NCBI GenBank assembly: GCA_964463255.1
Contig: CAYXBC010000049.1
Coordinates: forward strand, 1 to 45,902
From: CAJBLF01 sp964463255
GTDB lineage: Bacteria; Patescibacteriota; Gracilibacteria; Absconditabacterales; Absconditicoccaceae
Direction: 5' to 3'
Length of the DNA: 45,902 bases
Shown: positions 11,144 through 20,051 of the stretch, in pieces
How positions within the stretch are numbered: position 1 is the stretch's first letter
Layout of the letters: the number at the start of each line of letters is the position of its first letter
The notes under the pieces: generated by a model
Databases searched by the model: none
Told to the model about the DNA's origin: nothing
Seen by the model: the letters and a program-made list of their open reading frames with translations, nothing else
Made by a program: the position numbers and the translations under genes

Positions 11144-11839
11144 TTATTTTTTGATGATTGCCTCGATTGCTGCGAAACTCATATCTTCTTTATCATTGAT
11201 CAAAATGTATAGTTCGTCTCCTGATTTTCCTTTGAAGAAGGTTACGGCTGCCTGGTTCAGAAAATAATTCTTTCCGTCATCGGTGATTGCTATGAATTTG
11301 TTGTCGTCAGTCTTGGAGAGCATTGCTCTGATATGTTTTCTTTCTACTGGCTGGATGAGTTTATAGATGAATTTTCCATCTTCTAATATCTTTAGCTTGA
11401 GCAAATCTCAAGGAACAAGTTTTGTCTTGCTTGAATAGTTCATGGGTACGGGATATTTCTTCTGGTCAGCGCCTATCATGAAATAGCCGTCGAATTTTCC
11501 TTCTATCACTTCAGCATTTTCTTCTGAATAATTCTTGAGATTCTCGTTTCCCATAGTTTTTTCTGCTTCCTTGTATTCTATGCTTTCTGGGTCTTCTGGA
11601 TCGAATTTTGCCAATTGGTTGAGTGCTAATTTTATTCTTTTCATGTCATTTTCCATCGTTCCCATAAGGTTCTGTATGAATTGTACCATCTGCTGGTGTT
11701 TCTGCATCATTTCGTCTTTATTGACTTTTTTGGGTGCTGCAGTTTTTGTTGTTGCAGTTTTAGTTGCTGGTTTGACTGCTTTCGGTTCAGCTTTGGCTGC
11801 TGTTTTGCTGGCTGTGCTGGACTTTTCTGTTTCTGTCAT
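11144..11839 (-). CDS. Lys/Ala/Pro-tailed two-domain protein, unknown function
   Basis: 231 residues, 'MTETEKSSTASKTAAKAEPK...'. The first 40 residues are a disordered Ala/Lys/Thr/Pro tail like those of histone-H1-type or ribosome-bound proteins. A helical segment follows ('MMQKHQQMVQFIQNLMGTME'), then a beta-rich domain ('VIEGKFDGYFMIGADQKKYP', 'KTKLVPGDLLKLKILEDGKF') that reads like a small OB- or SH3-like nucleic-acid-binding fold. One TGA-Gly ('VPGDLLKL') joins two fragments that would otherwise look like separate ORFs. The 'YPVP-NYxSKTKLVPGD' type motif looks conserved, but I cannot name the family. Nucleic-acid or ribosome binding is inferred. Confidence 0.8.
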
Positions 11840-11930
11840 TTTTTGTTTAAGTGAGTAAAATATTGAAACGATGTTTTATCCTTTTGAGGGGATTTTTTTT
11901 ATTTCTTCATCATCAAGTATAGTGGTTTCA

Positions 11931-12122
11931 CTAAATTTTGCAAATTTTTTTCTTGGTGGAACTTTCTCCCCTCTGGTATCGGAATATTCTTTTTCGTCTC
12001 CCTACCTTACTCAAATTTTCAAGTATTCTTTGTAAGTCAAGTATTTTCTTAGCTAATTTAATTAATGCGCCTGGCATTTTCTTATTTTTTTTTGTTTTTG
12101 AAGGGAAAATAACCATATACAT
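11931..12122 (-). CDS. Possible small basic protein, 63 aa
   Basis: Open from ATG 12122 (also ATG 12116) to TAG. 'MPGALIKLAKKILDLQRILE' predicts an amphipathic helix, followed by a Lys/Arg-rich tail. It lies 91 bp upstream of the 231-aa gene on the same strand, opposite the 5' region of the divergent surface-protein gene. There is no TGA and no recognised family. It could be a chance ORF in AT-rich leader DNA. Confidence 0.3.
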   Translation of the reverse strand: MYMVIFPSKTKKNKKMPGALIKLAKKILDLQRILENLSKVGRRKRIFRYQRGESSTKKKICKI

Positions 12123-12161
12123 ACCAGACAATACTGAATTTTACTTTATATATGAACAAAA

Positions 12162-13100
12162 ATGATGAAGAAGCTTCTAAGTATATTTGCTGTTGTATCG
12201 CTGTTATTTGGCATCACCACTGCTGCTACAGGCGATTTACGGTCTTGGCTTGATAATCTCAGTACAGAGATTCCTTTCTGATATCTCGTTAGTCAGAAGA
12301 TATCTGTCGACTCTATAAGCAGTAGTAAGATTGTTGTCAGATCTCCAGTAATTGTGGATGAACAAGGCAATAAGATTACCAAATATACCGTGATGGTTTC
12401 CAAATATCCCTTATCCCAAATATTGGAAAATACGACTCTGCTTGATCAATCGAAAGAAAAGACTTTTGAATTTACTACTATGGCTGACACGATAACCATG
12501 GATCTCAGTGTGACCTGAGATGCTTTGGATGTTAATACCTATTATTATCTCTCTATTATCCCGAAGGATAAGAACAATATACTCGGCGAAATCTCCAATG
12601 AACTTCGATTTAAACTTGCTATCGCTAAATCGGGCGAATGATCACCATCAGATTCTTCTGTAGTTCATAGTTCTGCAGGTGCTGATATGAGCTTGGCGAA
12701 TATTACTCATACTATCACGAGCAATAGAGCGACCCTGAGACGGACTGCTGTTGATGGTTCTGATAAAGTCGACATTTTCCTTTGGAATCCTACGAGCTCT
12801 GTCTTTGAAAGACTTTCTAGCGTCAATATGAGCGATGAAAGTTATACCTTCACGCTTAGTAGGAATGGAGAATATATCGTAAACTTCATGCCCAACAACT
12901 GAGGTAAAGAATACCGTTATACGTTCGTAGCTAACTGAATCGTTGCCACTACTACACCTACGACTCCCACTACCTATACTCCGCCTACCATCAAGAATAT
13001 CCCTGCTACTTGACCCAAAGAGAATGTCTTGGTCGCTCTCGGTATCGCATTGGTAATCTATCTCATCTATAGGAGTGTAAAGTCCAAAGCTAAACGTTAA
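12162..13100 (+). CDS. Surface protein with TGPKEN C-terminal sorting-like signal
   Basis: 312 residues, tandem ATG ATG start at 12162/12165. Signal peptide 'MKKLLSIFAVVSLLFGITTA', two beta-sandwich (Fn3-like) regions, a Thr/Pro-rich spacer ('TTTPTTPTTYTPPT'), then 'IPATGPKENVLVALG' followed by a hydrophobic helix and the basic end 'RSVKSKAKR'. This tripartite end resembles LPxTG-type sorting signals. The same TGPxEN-TM-basic end occurs at 35813-37453. Six TGA-Gly codons, one of them in the TGP motif itself. Likely exported and anchored to the envelope; cleavage by a sortase-like enzyme is inferred. Confidence 0.8.
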
Positions 13101-13125
13101 TATATATATTCTTGTTGTCCATACT

Positions 13126-13150
13126 AAGTCCGCTCTTGCGGACTTTTTTT
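13126..13150 (+). terminator. Rho-independent terminator
   Basis: AAGTCCGC / GCGGACTT stem, loop TCTT, then a T-run; 25 bp after the surface-protein stop. Confidence 0.9.
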
Positions 13151-13156
13151 ATTCTA

Positions 13157-13185
13157 AAAAAAATCTCTCCTCAAGGTGAGGAGAG
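13157..13185 (-). terminator. Rho-independent terminator, minus strand
   Basis: CTCTCCTCA / TGAGGAGAG stem with a 3-nt loop, T-run on the - strand (13157-13164); ends the tilS/148-aa transcript. Confidence 0.9.
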
Positions 13186-13201
13186 CATACACTGCTATTT
13201 C

Positions 13202-13648
13202 TTAGAGGAAGATTCTATAGATGCCGAGTGTGAGTATCGTGAGTGCAAGTGATAGCTTTCTTTTTGATTTTCCTAGACGCTCTTGCTGTTTTGATTTCTT
13301 CTCTATCATATTTCGTATCTCTACTTTTACAATCTCATGACCTTCTTTATCTTCTCGTGCAGTAATCTCGTCTTGAATTGCCTTCGCATGGGCTGTGTAT
13401 TGTTTGTGGTCGGACTCGATGATGCTTGCTATACCTTTGATGTTTTGGAATGCTGGATTTGCGTACTGTTCTTTTGCTAGCTGGTATCGAATGGTATCGT
13501 AGAGCATAACCAGAGATTCCTGTGTTTTTTTTTGTTTGCTGACCATCCTGCGATGGATGAATATGAGCAGAAATATGATTACAAGATATCACAGGATAAT
13601 CAATTGTCGTATGTTTCCTGATGGTACTCTACTATCAAGTATTGCCAT
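13202..13648 (-). CDS. Membrane-anchored coiled-coil protein, 148 aa, unknown
   Basis: ATG 13648 to TAA. One N-terminal membrane segment ('QLIILGYLVIIFLLIFIH', with its Gly encoded by TGA), a basic stop-transfer 'RRMVSKQKK', then a long helical domain ('YDTIRYQLAKEQYANPAFQN', 'DHKQYTAHAKAIQDEITARE') and a C-terminal hydrophobic patch 'LALTILTLGIYRIFL'. The topology recalls LemA-like or phage-shock accessory proteins, but the sequence is not clearly LemA. It begins 25 bp after tilS on the same strand and shares its terminator. Confidence 0.7.
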
Positions 13649-13673
13649 ATCGCTGATAAGAGAATAAAATTTG

Positions 13674-14975
13674 CTATATTAGTATCTTTCCTACACTGAC
13701 TATCTGATGTTTGTCTGCGATGATTGGTAGGAAATTTCTTCGAAAGATAGGAATCTTCTGATTGATACAATATTCGTTCCGTGTCTTCTTCCTATAGAGA
13801 TCGCCTTTTTTTGGAAATCTTATTTTCCTACCGAGATATTCTTTTTTTGTAATATCTATTTTCCATCCTTCTCGGCTAATCGTTCAGAGCTTATGTATTT
13901 CTACTTTCTTCTCAATCGTTTTTTTCCAGAAGAATTGTGGAGCAGAGATGAAATAGATATTCCCGTGGGATTTGAAGAGGTAGGTCTTGTTGAAGTATTT
14001 GTATCCACTTTCATTCTTTTGTAGAAATCATGTCCGTTCTTTGAGCAGGGGAGCAGTGATATTATTGGAGATATGTAATGTCTTCATGACGTCTATCAGT
14101 GATTCATTGCTTATCTCTGCGGGTTCTCTCATCCGTTGATAGGCGAATGTTGCATTTCGATACGGTGATTGATGAATGGGTTTCAGAATGTTGTTATTTT
14201 GGGTTTCGGAGCGTTCTACTTGCTGATAGATGTTTTTCATGCTTTCGATAAAAGTATTGCCTCTCGTTGTCTGTTTGTGGGCTAGTGCATAGAGTTCTGG
14301 AAGTACCTTATTTCTCAGTCTATTCCTCAGGCTTGTGGTTGTGTCGATATTTGTAGGATCAGTGACGAAGGGAAGTTTGTTGTGTTTGCATATCTCCAAG
14401 ATTTCTTGTTTGGAAAGTCATAGGATTGGTCTCCGTATCTGTGTCCCTGGAAGCAGATGATGTTGTTCTGTCTCTTGCATAGCTAGGAACCCATTGAGAT
14501 TGGCTCCGCGAAGGAGATTGAGAAATGTACTTTCTATACGGTCGGTCAGATTATGTCCAAAGATCAATCGATTGATATCTTGTTTCTTTATCTCTTTTTT
14601 GAATTCTCCATATCTCCACTCTCTCAATGCCGCTTCTGTATGCTTGGTATTATTTTTTCTCTTGCTGATGTGGATTTGCGTTCCTTCAAAAAATTTTCTG
14701 ATGAATACTTCATCTGCTTGGTTTCCTGGTCTTATCGTATGATTACAATGTATAAAAAATAATTTTTGTAAATTATATTTATTCTTTAAAAAGAAATTGT
14801 ACATTAGAGTTGCAGTCAACATGCTATCTGCACCGCCACTCACTGTTACCAGGACTTTTTGGCCTGATTGCACCTTGTTTTTGAACGATTCAAAAATTAT
14901 GCTCTGCTGATCCGATTTCAGTGCGCTATTTTTGATTTCCTTGATTTCACCTGTATTTTTTTTAATTTTTTCCAT
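13674..14975 (-). CDS. tilS: tRNA(Ile)-lysidine synthase
   Basis: 433 residues, ATG 14975 to TAG. PP-loop signature 'VTVSGGADSM' at residues 44-53 (ATP pyrophosphatase), then 'FIHCNHTIRPGNQADEVFIR', 'RLIFGHNLTDRIESTFLNLL' and 'IRRPILGLSKQEILEICKHN', the order seen in TilS. The enzyme attaches lysine to C34 of tRNA-Ile(CAU) so that it reads AUA and is charged with isoleucine; it is essential in nearly all bacteria. A short C-terminal domain follows the catalytic domain. TGA-Gly codons occur at the 'PILG' junction. It has an N-terminal extension of about 30 residues before the core. First gene of a two-gene transcript. Confidence 0.92.
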
Positions 14976-15057
14976 TGATATCGGATTTGAAAATTTCCTG
15001 TAAAACTTTATACTGGGTATGTAGTATGCTTTTTACTTATATATTTTTAAAGGTCAA

Positions 15058-15789
15058 ATGAAAGATTCATCTGCCAAAAAATCTATTTCTTGAAAGCTCA
15101 AAGATTCATCTTGAGAAAAGAAGAATTTCTCTCTAAAGAAGAAGGATGTATCTTCAAAGAAGAAGGATTTACCCTGAATAAAAAAGAATTCATCCTGAAT
15201 AAAAAAGGACTCGTCCTGAAAAATGAAGGACTCGTCCTGAATAAAAAAGAATTCATCCTGAAAAATGAAGGACTCGTCCTGAAAAATGAAGGATAAGATT
15301 TTTAATATCAAGATTGCTGATCTCCTCAATGAGACAGGAAGACATGATGAAATCCATTTCGATCATAAATTTTCTGATCAATTGCCTAATTTGGATGAAG
15401 ACGGTATCGCTGCGACATTCACTATCCAGTCTTTGGACGCTACGTCTTTGTTGGGTACCTTGATGGATGTTACTGCCCGTTTCCATGAGACCTGCGATAG
15501 CTGCTCGACTTCGTTTCTCAGAAAAGTTGATGTCTCTCTCTATACCTCCAGATTCGTTTTTGAAGATGAGGTCAAAAAAGAAGATACTCCTGCTACCGAA
15601 GAAGTGGTCTTTCTCATCGATTCAAAATCAGAAACTATAAATATAGAAGATATGGTAGTGCAGGCTATCTTGCTCGATGATCCCTTCGTCAAACGTTGTG
15701 ATGATTGTACCAAACGTCTGGCTGATATCGATGACGATGAAGAAGATTTGGATGAATTCCAACCCAAATGAAATGTTATATTTTCCTAG
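15058..15789 (+). CDS. yceD: YceD/DUF177 protein with repetitive basic N-terminal tail
   Basis: 243 residues under code 25. The C-terminal ~165 residues are DUF177/YceD: 'VTARFHETCDSCSTSFLRKV' and 'DPFVKRCDDCTKRLADIDDD' give the two CxxC pairs, with an acidic end. In other bacteria YceD acts in 23S rRNA/large-subunit accumulation, usually beside rpmF, which is not seen here. The first 76 residues are Lys/Ser/Gly repeats ('DSSGKMKDSSGIKKNSSGKM') in which every Gly is TGA; with TGA as stop they would look like untranslated DNA and the gene would start at 15286. Ends 'PKGNVIFS' at TAG, also past a TGA. Confidence 0.82.
15166..15291 (+). repeat. Six in-frame 21-nt tandem repeats (7-residue D/N-S-S-G-x-x-K)
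   Basis: Six units in register, each encoding D/N-S-S-G-(I/K)-(K/M)-K with alternating variants; the first reads DLPG. Earlier codons (15058-15165) are degenerate copies. The period is a multiple of three and the array lies within the yceD frame, so it is coding expansion and not CRISPR. Confidence 0.85.
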
Positions 15790-15803
15790 CCACTTGATTA
15801 CGC

Positions 15804-15840
15804 TAAACATCCCTGAGCTTGTATTTCCGGGATGTTTTTT
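15804..15840 (+). terminator. Rho-independent terminator
   Basis: AACATCCC / GGGATGTT stem with a 15-nt loop and a T-run, 16 bp after the yceD stop. Confidence 0.75.
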
Positions 15841-15875
15841 TATAGTTTTGGTGTTTTATCTTTTTGGAAATCTTT

Positions 15876-16679
15876 ATGCGTTCTCTTCGTATGCTTTTAT
15901 CCATGTTTTTGGTGCCTCTGATGTTTGGTGTATCTTTTGCTGTTTTTTCCGCTGATGATTTTATTGCTCAGTTCCAGACCCAACAAGCTAAATTCTCTCT
16001 TCAGGAAAAAATTATATATGATAAAAAAGTGCTCGCTAATCTCACACTGCTCGCTCTAAGAAACCGTAACGATACATCTCAGTTTACGCTCTATACGTCA
16101 TTGAAGGAATATGTATCAGCCCAATTGCTTGCTCTCCAGAAACATACGCTTTCATCTTCGCTTGTCTCTTCTTGAATAGCTATCCCTAACCTCGATCTCG
16201 CCAAAGTAAGAAATGCTTGGTTGGCATTGCATAACTCAGAAAGACAGGCCCAATGAGTATCTCTCTTTACCTATAGTCCTGCTCTTGAATGAACCGCTTC
16301 TACTTGGGCACGTCATCTTGCTGATATTCGCACGACCACTCATAAGAGAAAAAATACAGATGGCTATTATTCCTATGCTAGCATCAAAGCACGATTCTCC
16401 GACCAATGAATCGTATTTTCTGGATTAGAACATAACGGATATCCTTTATTTACGGAAAATATCTGACGAAATATGTATTCGTGCAATACAAGTGATTGCA
16501 CACAAGACTTCATCAAAGCCATCACCAAATCATGGTCATTTTTCATGGCTGAAAAAGGCAAAAGCTATAGCCCTCACTATAATGCCATTGTAGGTGATTT
16601 TGCTGAGATAGGTCTGGGAGTGGCTTTGGTAGGCAACAAATACTACCTCGTCACTCATTATAGTCAAGACTTGAAATAG
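15876..16679 (+). CDS. Secreted CAP-domain (SCP/PR-1/YkwD-like) protein
   Basis: 267 residues; ATG 15876 chosen because it begins a clean signal peptide ('MRSLRMLLSMFLVPLMFGVS', 'FAVFSAD'). A helical region of about 85 residues precedes the CAP domain: 'RNAWLALHNSERQAQGVSLF' (CAP helix with the conserved His), 'WARHLADI', 'GLEHNGYPLFTENIGRN' (ENxG motif), 'SPHYNAIVGDFAEIGLGVAL' (HYxxIxxxxxxxxGxG motif). Two Cys ('YSCNTSDCTQDF') may form a disulfide. CAP proteins are extracellular, with varied roles in wall remodelling or lipid binding; the exact role here is unknown. Four TGA-Gly codons. Confidence 0.87.
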
Positions 16680-16739
16680 GGGGGATTTTTTCTATACTTA
16701 TATCCATATCATCTTTTTTTATTCACTCATCATGTGTTG

Positions 16740-17180
16740 ATGAAAAGATTGTTTGCATTGCCTATGATTGGATTGGTCCTCGGTGCCGTTGCTATCGCTA
16801 CCGAAATAAAGACAGGTAATCTCATCCCTGCAGGACAACAACTTTCTTGATCAGTCGTTACCTGTATCAAATCTGCTCTCACCAAAAGGGAAAATACAAT
16901 ATTCTCTTCCTATACCGTATATCAAAATGATAGCGTCACGGTATTATCTGCTAGAAAGTCTGCACTGCTCTCCGCTTGGGACAAGTCCACTAAATCAGAA
17001 GTCAAAACTGCTGTCTCCACTGCATGGACGACCTATAAAAAATCCATGACGGATATCAAATCCGTCCTAAATATTTCTAGGACTAGTGCTTGGGCTGTCT
17101 ACAAGACTGATGTCGCATCTTGTAAATCAACTTTGCTTTTGAAAAATATCGATACCAGCTCTGCACGTAGCGAACAGTAA
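16740..17180 (+). CDS. Secreted small helical protein, 146 aa
   Basis: ATG 16740 to TAA, one TGA-Gly ('QQLSGSVVTCIKSAL'). Signal peptide 'MKRLFALPMIGLVLGAVAIA', then a Ser/Thr/Lys/Ala-rich helical domain with three Trp spaced through it ('LLSAWDKSTKSEVKTAVSTA', 'AWTTYKKSMTDIKSVL', 'TSAWAVYKTDVASCKSTLLL') and two Cys that could pair. Unrecognised family. It is 60 bp after the CAP gene and followed by its own terminator, so it may be a two-gene envelope operon. Confidence 0.7.
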
Positions 17181-17205
17181 TATGGTTTTTTTCTATTCAT
17201 CTATG

Positions 17206-17231
17206 ACCGTCCGATAGTGACGGTTTTTTTT
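17206..17231 (+). terminator. Rho-independent terminator
   Basis: ACCGTC / GACGGT stem, 7-nt loop, run of eight T; 25 bp after the preceding stop. Confidence 0.85.
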
Positions 17232-17292
17232 GTATCTCATGGTTGGTTTTTCTCCGGGACGACATCATGTGTCATCGTAATTTTGGAATAAT

Positions 17293-17316
17293 AAAAAAAA
17301 GACACAATTACGTGTC
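17293..17316 (-). terminator. Terminator of tRNA-His
   Basis: GACAC / GTGTC hairpin with loop AATTAC followed on the - strand by eight T, 8 bp after the tRNA CCA end. Confidence 0.7.
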
Positions 17317-17324
17317 GTTTTGTA

Positions 17325-17402
17325 TGGGGCGGCTGACGAGATTCGAACTCGCGACATCCTGCGTCACAGGCAAGCGCTCTAACCAACTGAGCTACAGCCG
17401 CC
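17325..17402 (-). tRNA. tRNA-His (anticodon GTG)
   Basis: Cloverleaf on the - strand: extra G at -1 opposite C73 (the tRNA-His identity pair), acceptor GCGGCTG/CAGCCGC, D-stem GCTC/GAGC, anticodon loop CTGTGAC with GTG at 34-36, T-loop TTCGAAT, and CCA encoded in the genome. Confidence 0.93.
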
Positions 17403-17547
17403 ATAGCGGATAAATGTTTTATGATTGATCCAATGATCAATGTATCCATCTTTTTTTATCATTCTTTCTAACTTTATTATTTCTGTCTTGGAGTCTTTAG
17501 TGAAATATCATACTAAATCAATATTTTAAGAAAAATTAGGACATTTC

Positions 17548-17676
17548 CTATGTGGTATCTATTTCTCTCCAAAAATCAAGAAAGATTGTATAGTCGCTTT
17601 CAACCATTATCTTGAAAAGCCTGTATGATTGCAGTCTGTCTCCCTTGATCATATGATTTTTGGCTTCCCACCTCAT
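17548..17676 (-). CDS. Possible small basic protein, 42 aa
   Basis: ATG 17676 to TAG, 'MRWEAKNHMIKGDRLQSYRL' and 'DYTIFLDFWREIDTT'. The frame stays open upstream to about 17757 without another ATG, and the upstream part is also Lys/Arg-rich. It is rich in aromatic and charged residues. No TGA in frame. It occupies the otherwise empty 400-bp gap between tRNA-His and the pseudouridine synthase gene; the rest of that gap shows nothing recognisable. It could be a gene remnant. Confidence 0.33.
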   Translation of the reverse strand: MRWEAKNHMIKGDRLQSYRLFKIMVESDYTIFLDFWREIDTT

Positions 17677-17804
17677 ACATCCTTTATAGATATATAGCTG
17701 TTTGTCTATATATTCCTTCTGTTTTTGAGCTCTTCTTGTAAATAGACAGGGTAAGAGTATATATAGCTATTCCCTAGCCAATTTTATTCGGATTATGCTT
17801 CCCG

Positions 17805-18794
17805 ATGGAAATAATTGTAGAAAAAACAGCTTCTGACCAGAGATTTGATAGATTTCTGAGGAAACGATTCAAAAAATATCCTCAGGTTCGTCTGGCGGAC
17901 ATTTATAGTTCAATTAGGAAATGATTGATAAAAGTCAATGGTAAAAGAGTAAAAGAAGAATATAGAATACAAGAGCGCGATATCGTACAAATAAATGATT
18001 CTGTACAGTTATGAAGCCAAGATTTATCATTTTTGGTGAGCCCCAAAGACCGTAAACTGGAAAAAGTAGACATCAAAAAGATTAAACAACAGATCCTCTA
18101 TGAAGATGGTCATCGGATAGTCTTCGATAAACCATCAGGTATCCCTATGCATCCATGAAATAAACATCGGAATGATCTGTGTATGAATGATTATCTAGAT
18201 AAATATGCTGCAGAATATAAAACTGCTACCTTCAAACCTTCCTTCGGTTATAGGTTGGATAGAGATACGTCAGGAGTCTTGATTGCTGCCAAAAGTTATG
18301 AAGCATTGCAGTATATCAATACCATCATCAGAGAAAGGGATATTGATAAATATTATCTTACTATCGTCATAGGCAAATTTCCTAATCATCTTATTATCAA
18401 AAAACCGATTACCAAGACCTATAACAAAGCACTTGATAGATCACAAGTCAAAGTGGATTTCGATGATGGGTTGGAAGCCAAGACAGAATGTCGGTTGGAA
18501 AAATCCATCAAACATCCCGTACTCGGACCGATCTCTTTATTGAAAGTCAAAATCCATACGTGAAGGATGCATCAGATTAGGATTCATGTCAGTAGTGAAT
18601 GATTTCCTGTCCTTGGTGATATCGTTTATGGCAATCCCTCAGTCAATAGAATACTTTCCAAATCCTTGAATATCAATAGGCAGTTGCTTCATTGTCGGAA
18701 GTATAGTTTCCTTGATCCCTTCCAAAATGATCAAATAAGCTTTGAGTCACCTATTCCCGCAGATTTCCAAAAAATCTTGCAGCCGCAAAAATAA
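17805..18794 (+). CDS. RluA-family 23S rRNA pseudouridine synthase
   Basis: 329 residues, ATG 17805 to TAA. An S4-like RNA-binding domain comes first ('MEIIVEKTASDQRFDRFLRK', 'IRKGLIKVNGKRVKEEYRIQ'), then the catalytic domain: 'YEDGHRIVFDKPSGIPMHPG', 'FGYRLDRDTSGVLIAAKS' with the catalytic Asp at about residue 151, and 'KVKIHTGRMHQIRIHVSSEG' (motif III; the Gly is TGA). RluC/RluD enzymes isomerise uridines in 23S rRNA; RluC-like activity is the better guess, but RluC and RluD cannot be told apart here. Upstream spacing to tRNA-His is 400 bp. Confidence 0.92.
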
Positions 18795-18857
18795 TTTGAT
18801 TTTCCGTATGAAAACAATAGAATTTTTTTCACTATTTTATTCTTTATAGGTATTATA

Positions 18858-19199
18858 ATGAAAAAGATTTTTTGGACTTCTATTTTTTGGCTTATCGTAT
18901 TTTTTGGATTTGCCTTCTATATCAAAAATTTCGATGCAAATATGGCTGCTCTTGTCAGCACTTGGCTTGGTACAACCACGATAAGCACGAGTGGAGAAGC
19001 AATCCCTACGGTTGGCGAACAGGTCGATATCATGAGCTGAATAACCATTATCCAATCTACGCTTACTGATATGCAGACTAAACTTGATGCCTTAGCTGGT
19101 CAGACTCCTAGCGCAGTCCAAGCTACAACAGTCGTTGTCCCTGCTGATACTACCTCTGTTGTTACTCCTACTCCTGTTGTTCAACCATTAACTAAATAG
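18858..19199 (+). CDS. Small membrane-anchored protein with Thr/Val/Pro tail, 113 aa
   Basis: 'MKKIFWTSIFWLIVFFGFAF' is a single membrane anchor almost identical to the start of the next gene. An extracytoplasmic helix ('IIQSTLTDMQTKLDALAGQT', coiled-coil-like heptads) and a Val/Thr/Pro-rich tail follow. One TGA-Gly ('DIMSGITIIQ'). No enzymatic motif. The leader shared with the 19261 gene shows recent duplication of an anchor-plus-coiled-coil module; the products may pair through their coils. Confidence 0.72.
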
Positions 19200-19260
19200 G
19201 TATCGTTTTGTTTCCTGTTTCGTTTGTATCGTCCGGCATTTTATTCTCTCATCATTAGGT

Positions 19261-19926
19261 ATGAAAAAAATTTTCTGGACTTCCGTATTTTGGTTGCTTG
19301 TCATTTTTTTGTTCCGATCATATGTGAGAGTGTTTAATCAGCCGCTTAGTAGAGAAGTAGCTTCCCGATTTGCTAAATCACCTCAGCTATGTGTGACGGG
19401 GTCTCTAAATACTGGTCTCACCCAGCAAATTGATGCGATACAGGCCCAGCTTATCTTGCTTACCCAAAAACTTTGATCTGAACCTGAAACATCTTCTCAG
19501 ACTCCTGTATTTCAGACAACAGCTCCGACCAAGGTTGCCTTATATTATTTCAATCAGACGGTAGATCAACAATTGCCTCCAGAACAACAGGTAAATGTCG
19601 GTTCTCTTCTTCCTGTATATCGTATATTTCCTGCGAGCAATAACCTGTTGGTAGATACCATCAATGAATTGATCAAAGGAAATCTGACTGCTAGTGAACA
19701 GCAACAGTGATTTATTACCGAATTTCCCAATGCTCAATTTATGTTGCTCTCTAGTGATCTAGCGAGTGATGGAACATTGACGCTTCAATTTTCAGAAGTT
19801 CCGTGATTTACTGATGGCTGATCTGCTCGTATGTTTATCCTCTCTACGCTCATTAAGAAAACGGCACTCCAATTCTCTCAAGTCAAAAAAGTGGTCTTTG
19901 TTCCGGAAACCTTATTTCAACCGTAA
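19261..19926 (+). CDS. Membrane-anchored GerMN-domain protein
   Basis: 221 residues. Anchor 'MKKIFWTSVFWLLVIFLF', a short coil ('LTQQIDAIQAQLILLTQKLG'), linker, then a GerMN-like domain: 'KVALYYFNQTVDQQLPP', 'LVDTINELIKGNLTASEQQQ', 'GFITEFPNAQF', 'DGTLTLQFSEVPGF', 'LIKKTALQFSQVKKVVFVPE'. GerMN domains bind peptidoglycan-related or sporulation-type cell-wall complexes in Firmicutes; here an envelope role outside sporulation is inferred. Four TGA-Gly codons join three pieces. Confidence 0.78.
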
Positions 19927-19965
19927 TCTCAGTAGGAAATATTTTCACACAATCATTCCCTTTTA

Positions 19966-19992
19966 CACGGTCTCACTGACCGTGTTTTTTTT
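19966..19992 (+). terminator. Rho-independent terminator
   Basis: CACGGTC / GACCGTG stem, loop TCACT, then eight T; ends the two-gene anchor unit. Confidence 0.9.
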
Positions 19993-20051
19993 GCTTTTTT
20001 CCAGGAAATCAGTATAATATGTCAAGTATTTAATTCATTATATTTCCTCCT

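Noticed and set aside
15166..15291. CRISPR-like array
   Set aside because: 21-nt period without unique spacers and in frame with yceD; it is a coding tandem repeat.
17325..17402. tRNA-Val (GAC read from TGTGAC)
   Set aside because: With the extra G(-1):C73 pair and correct arm lengths the anticodon is GTG, i.e. tRNA-His.
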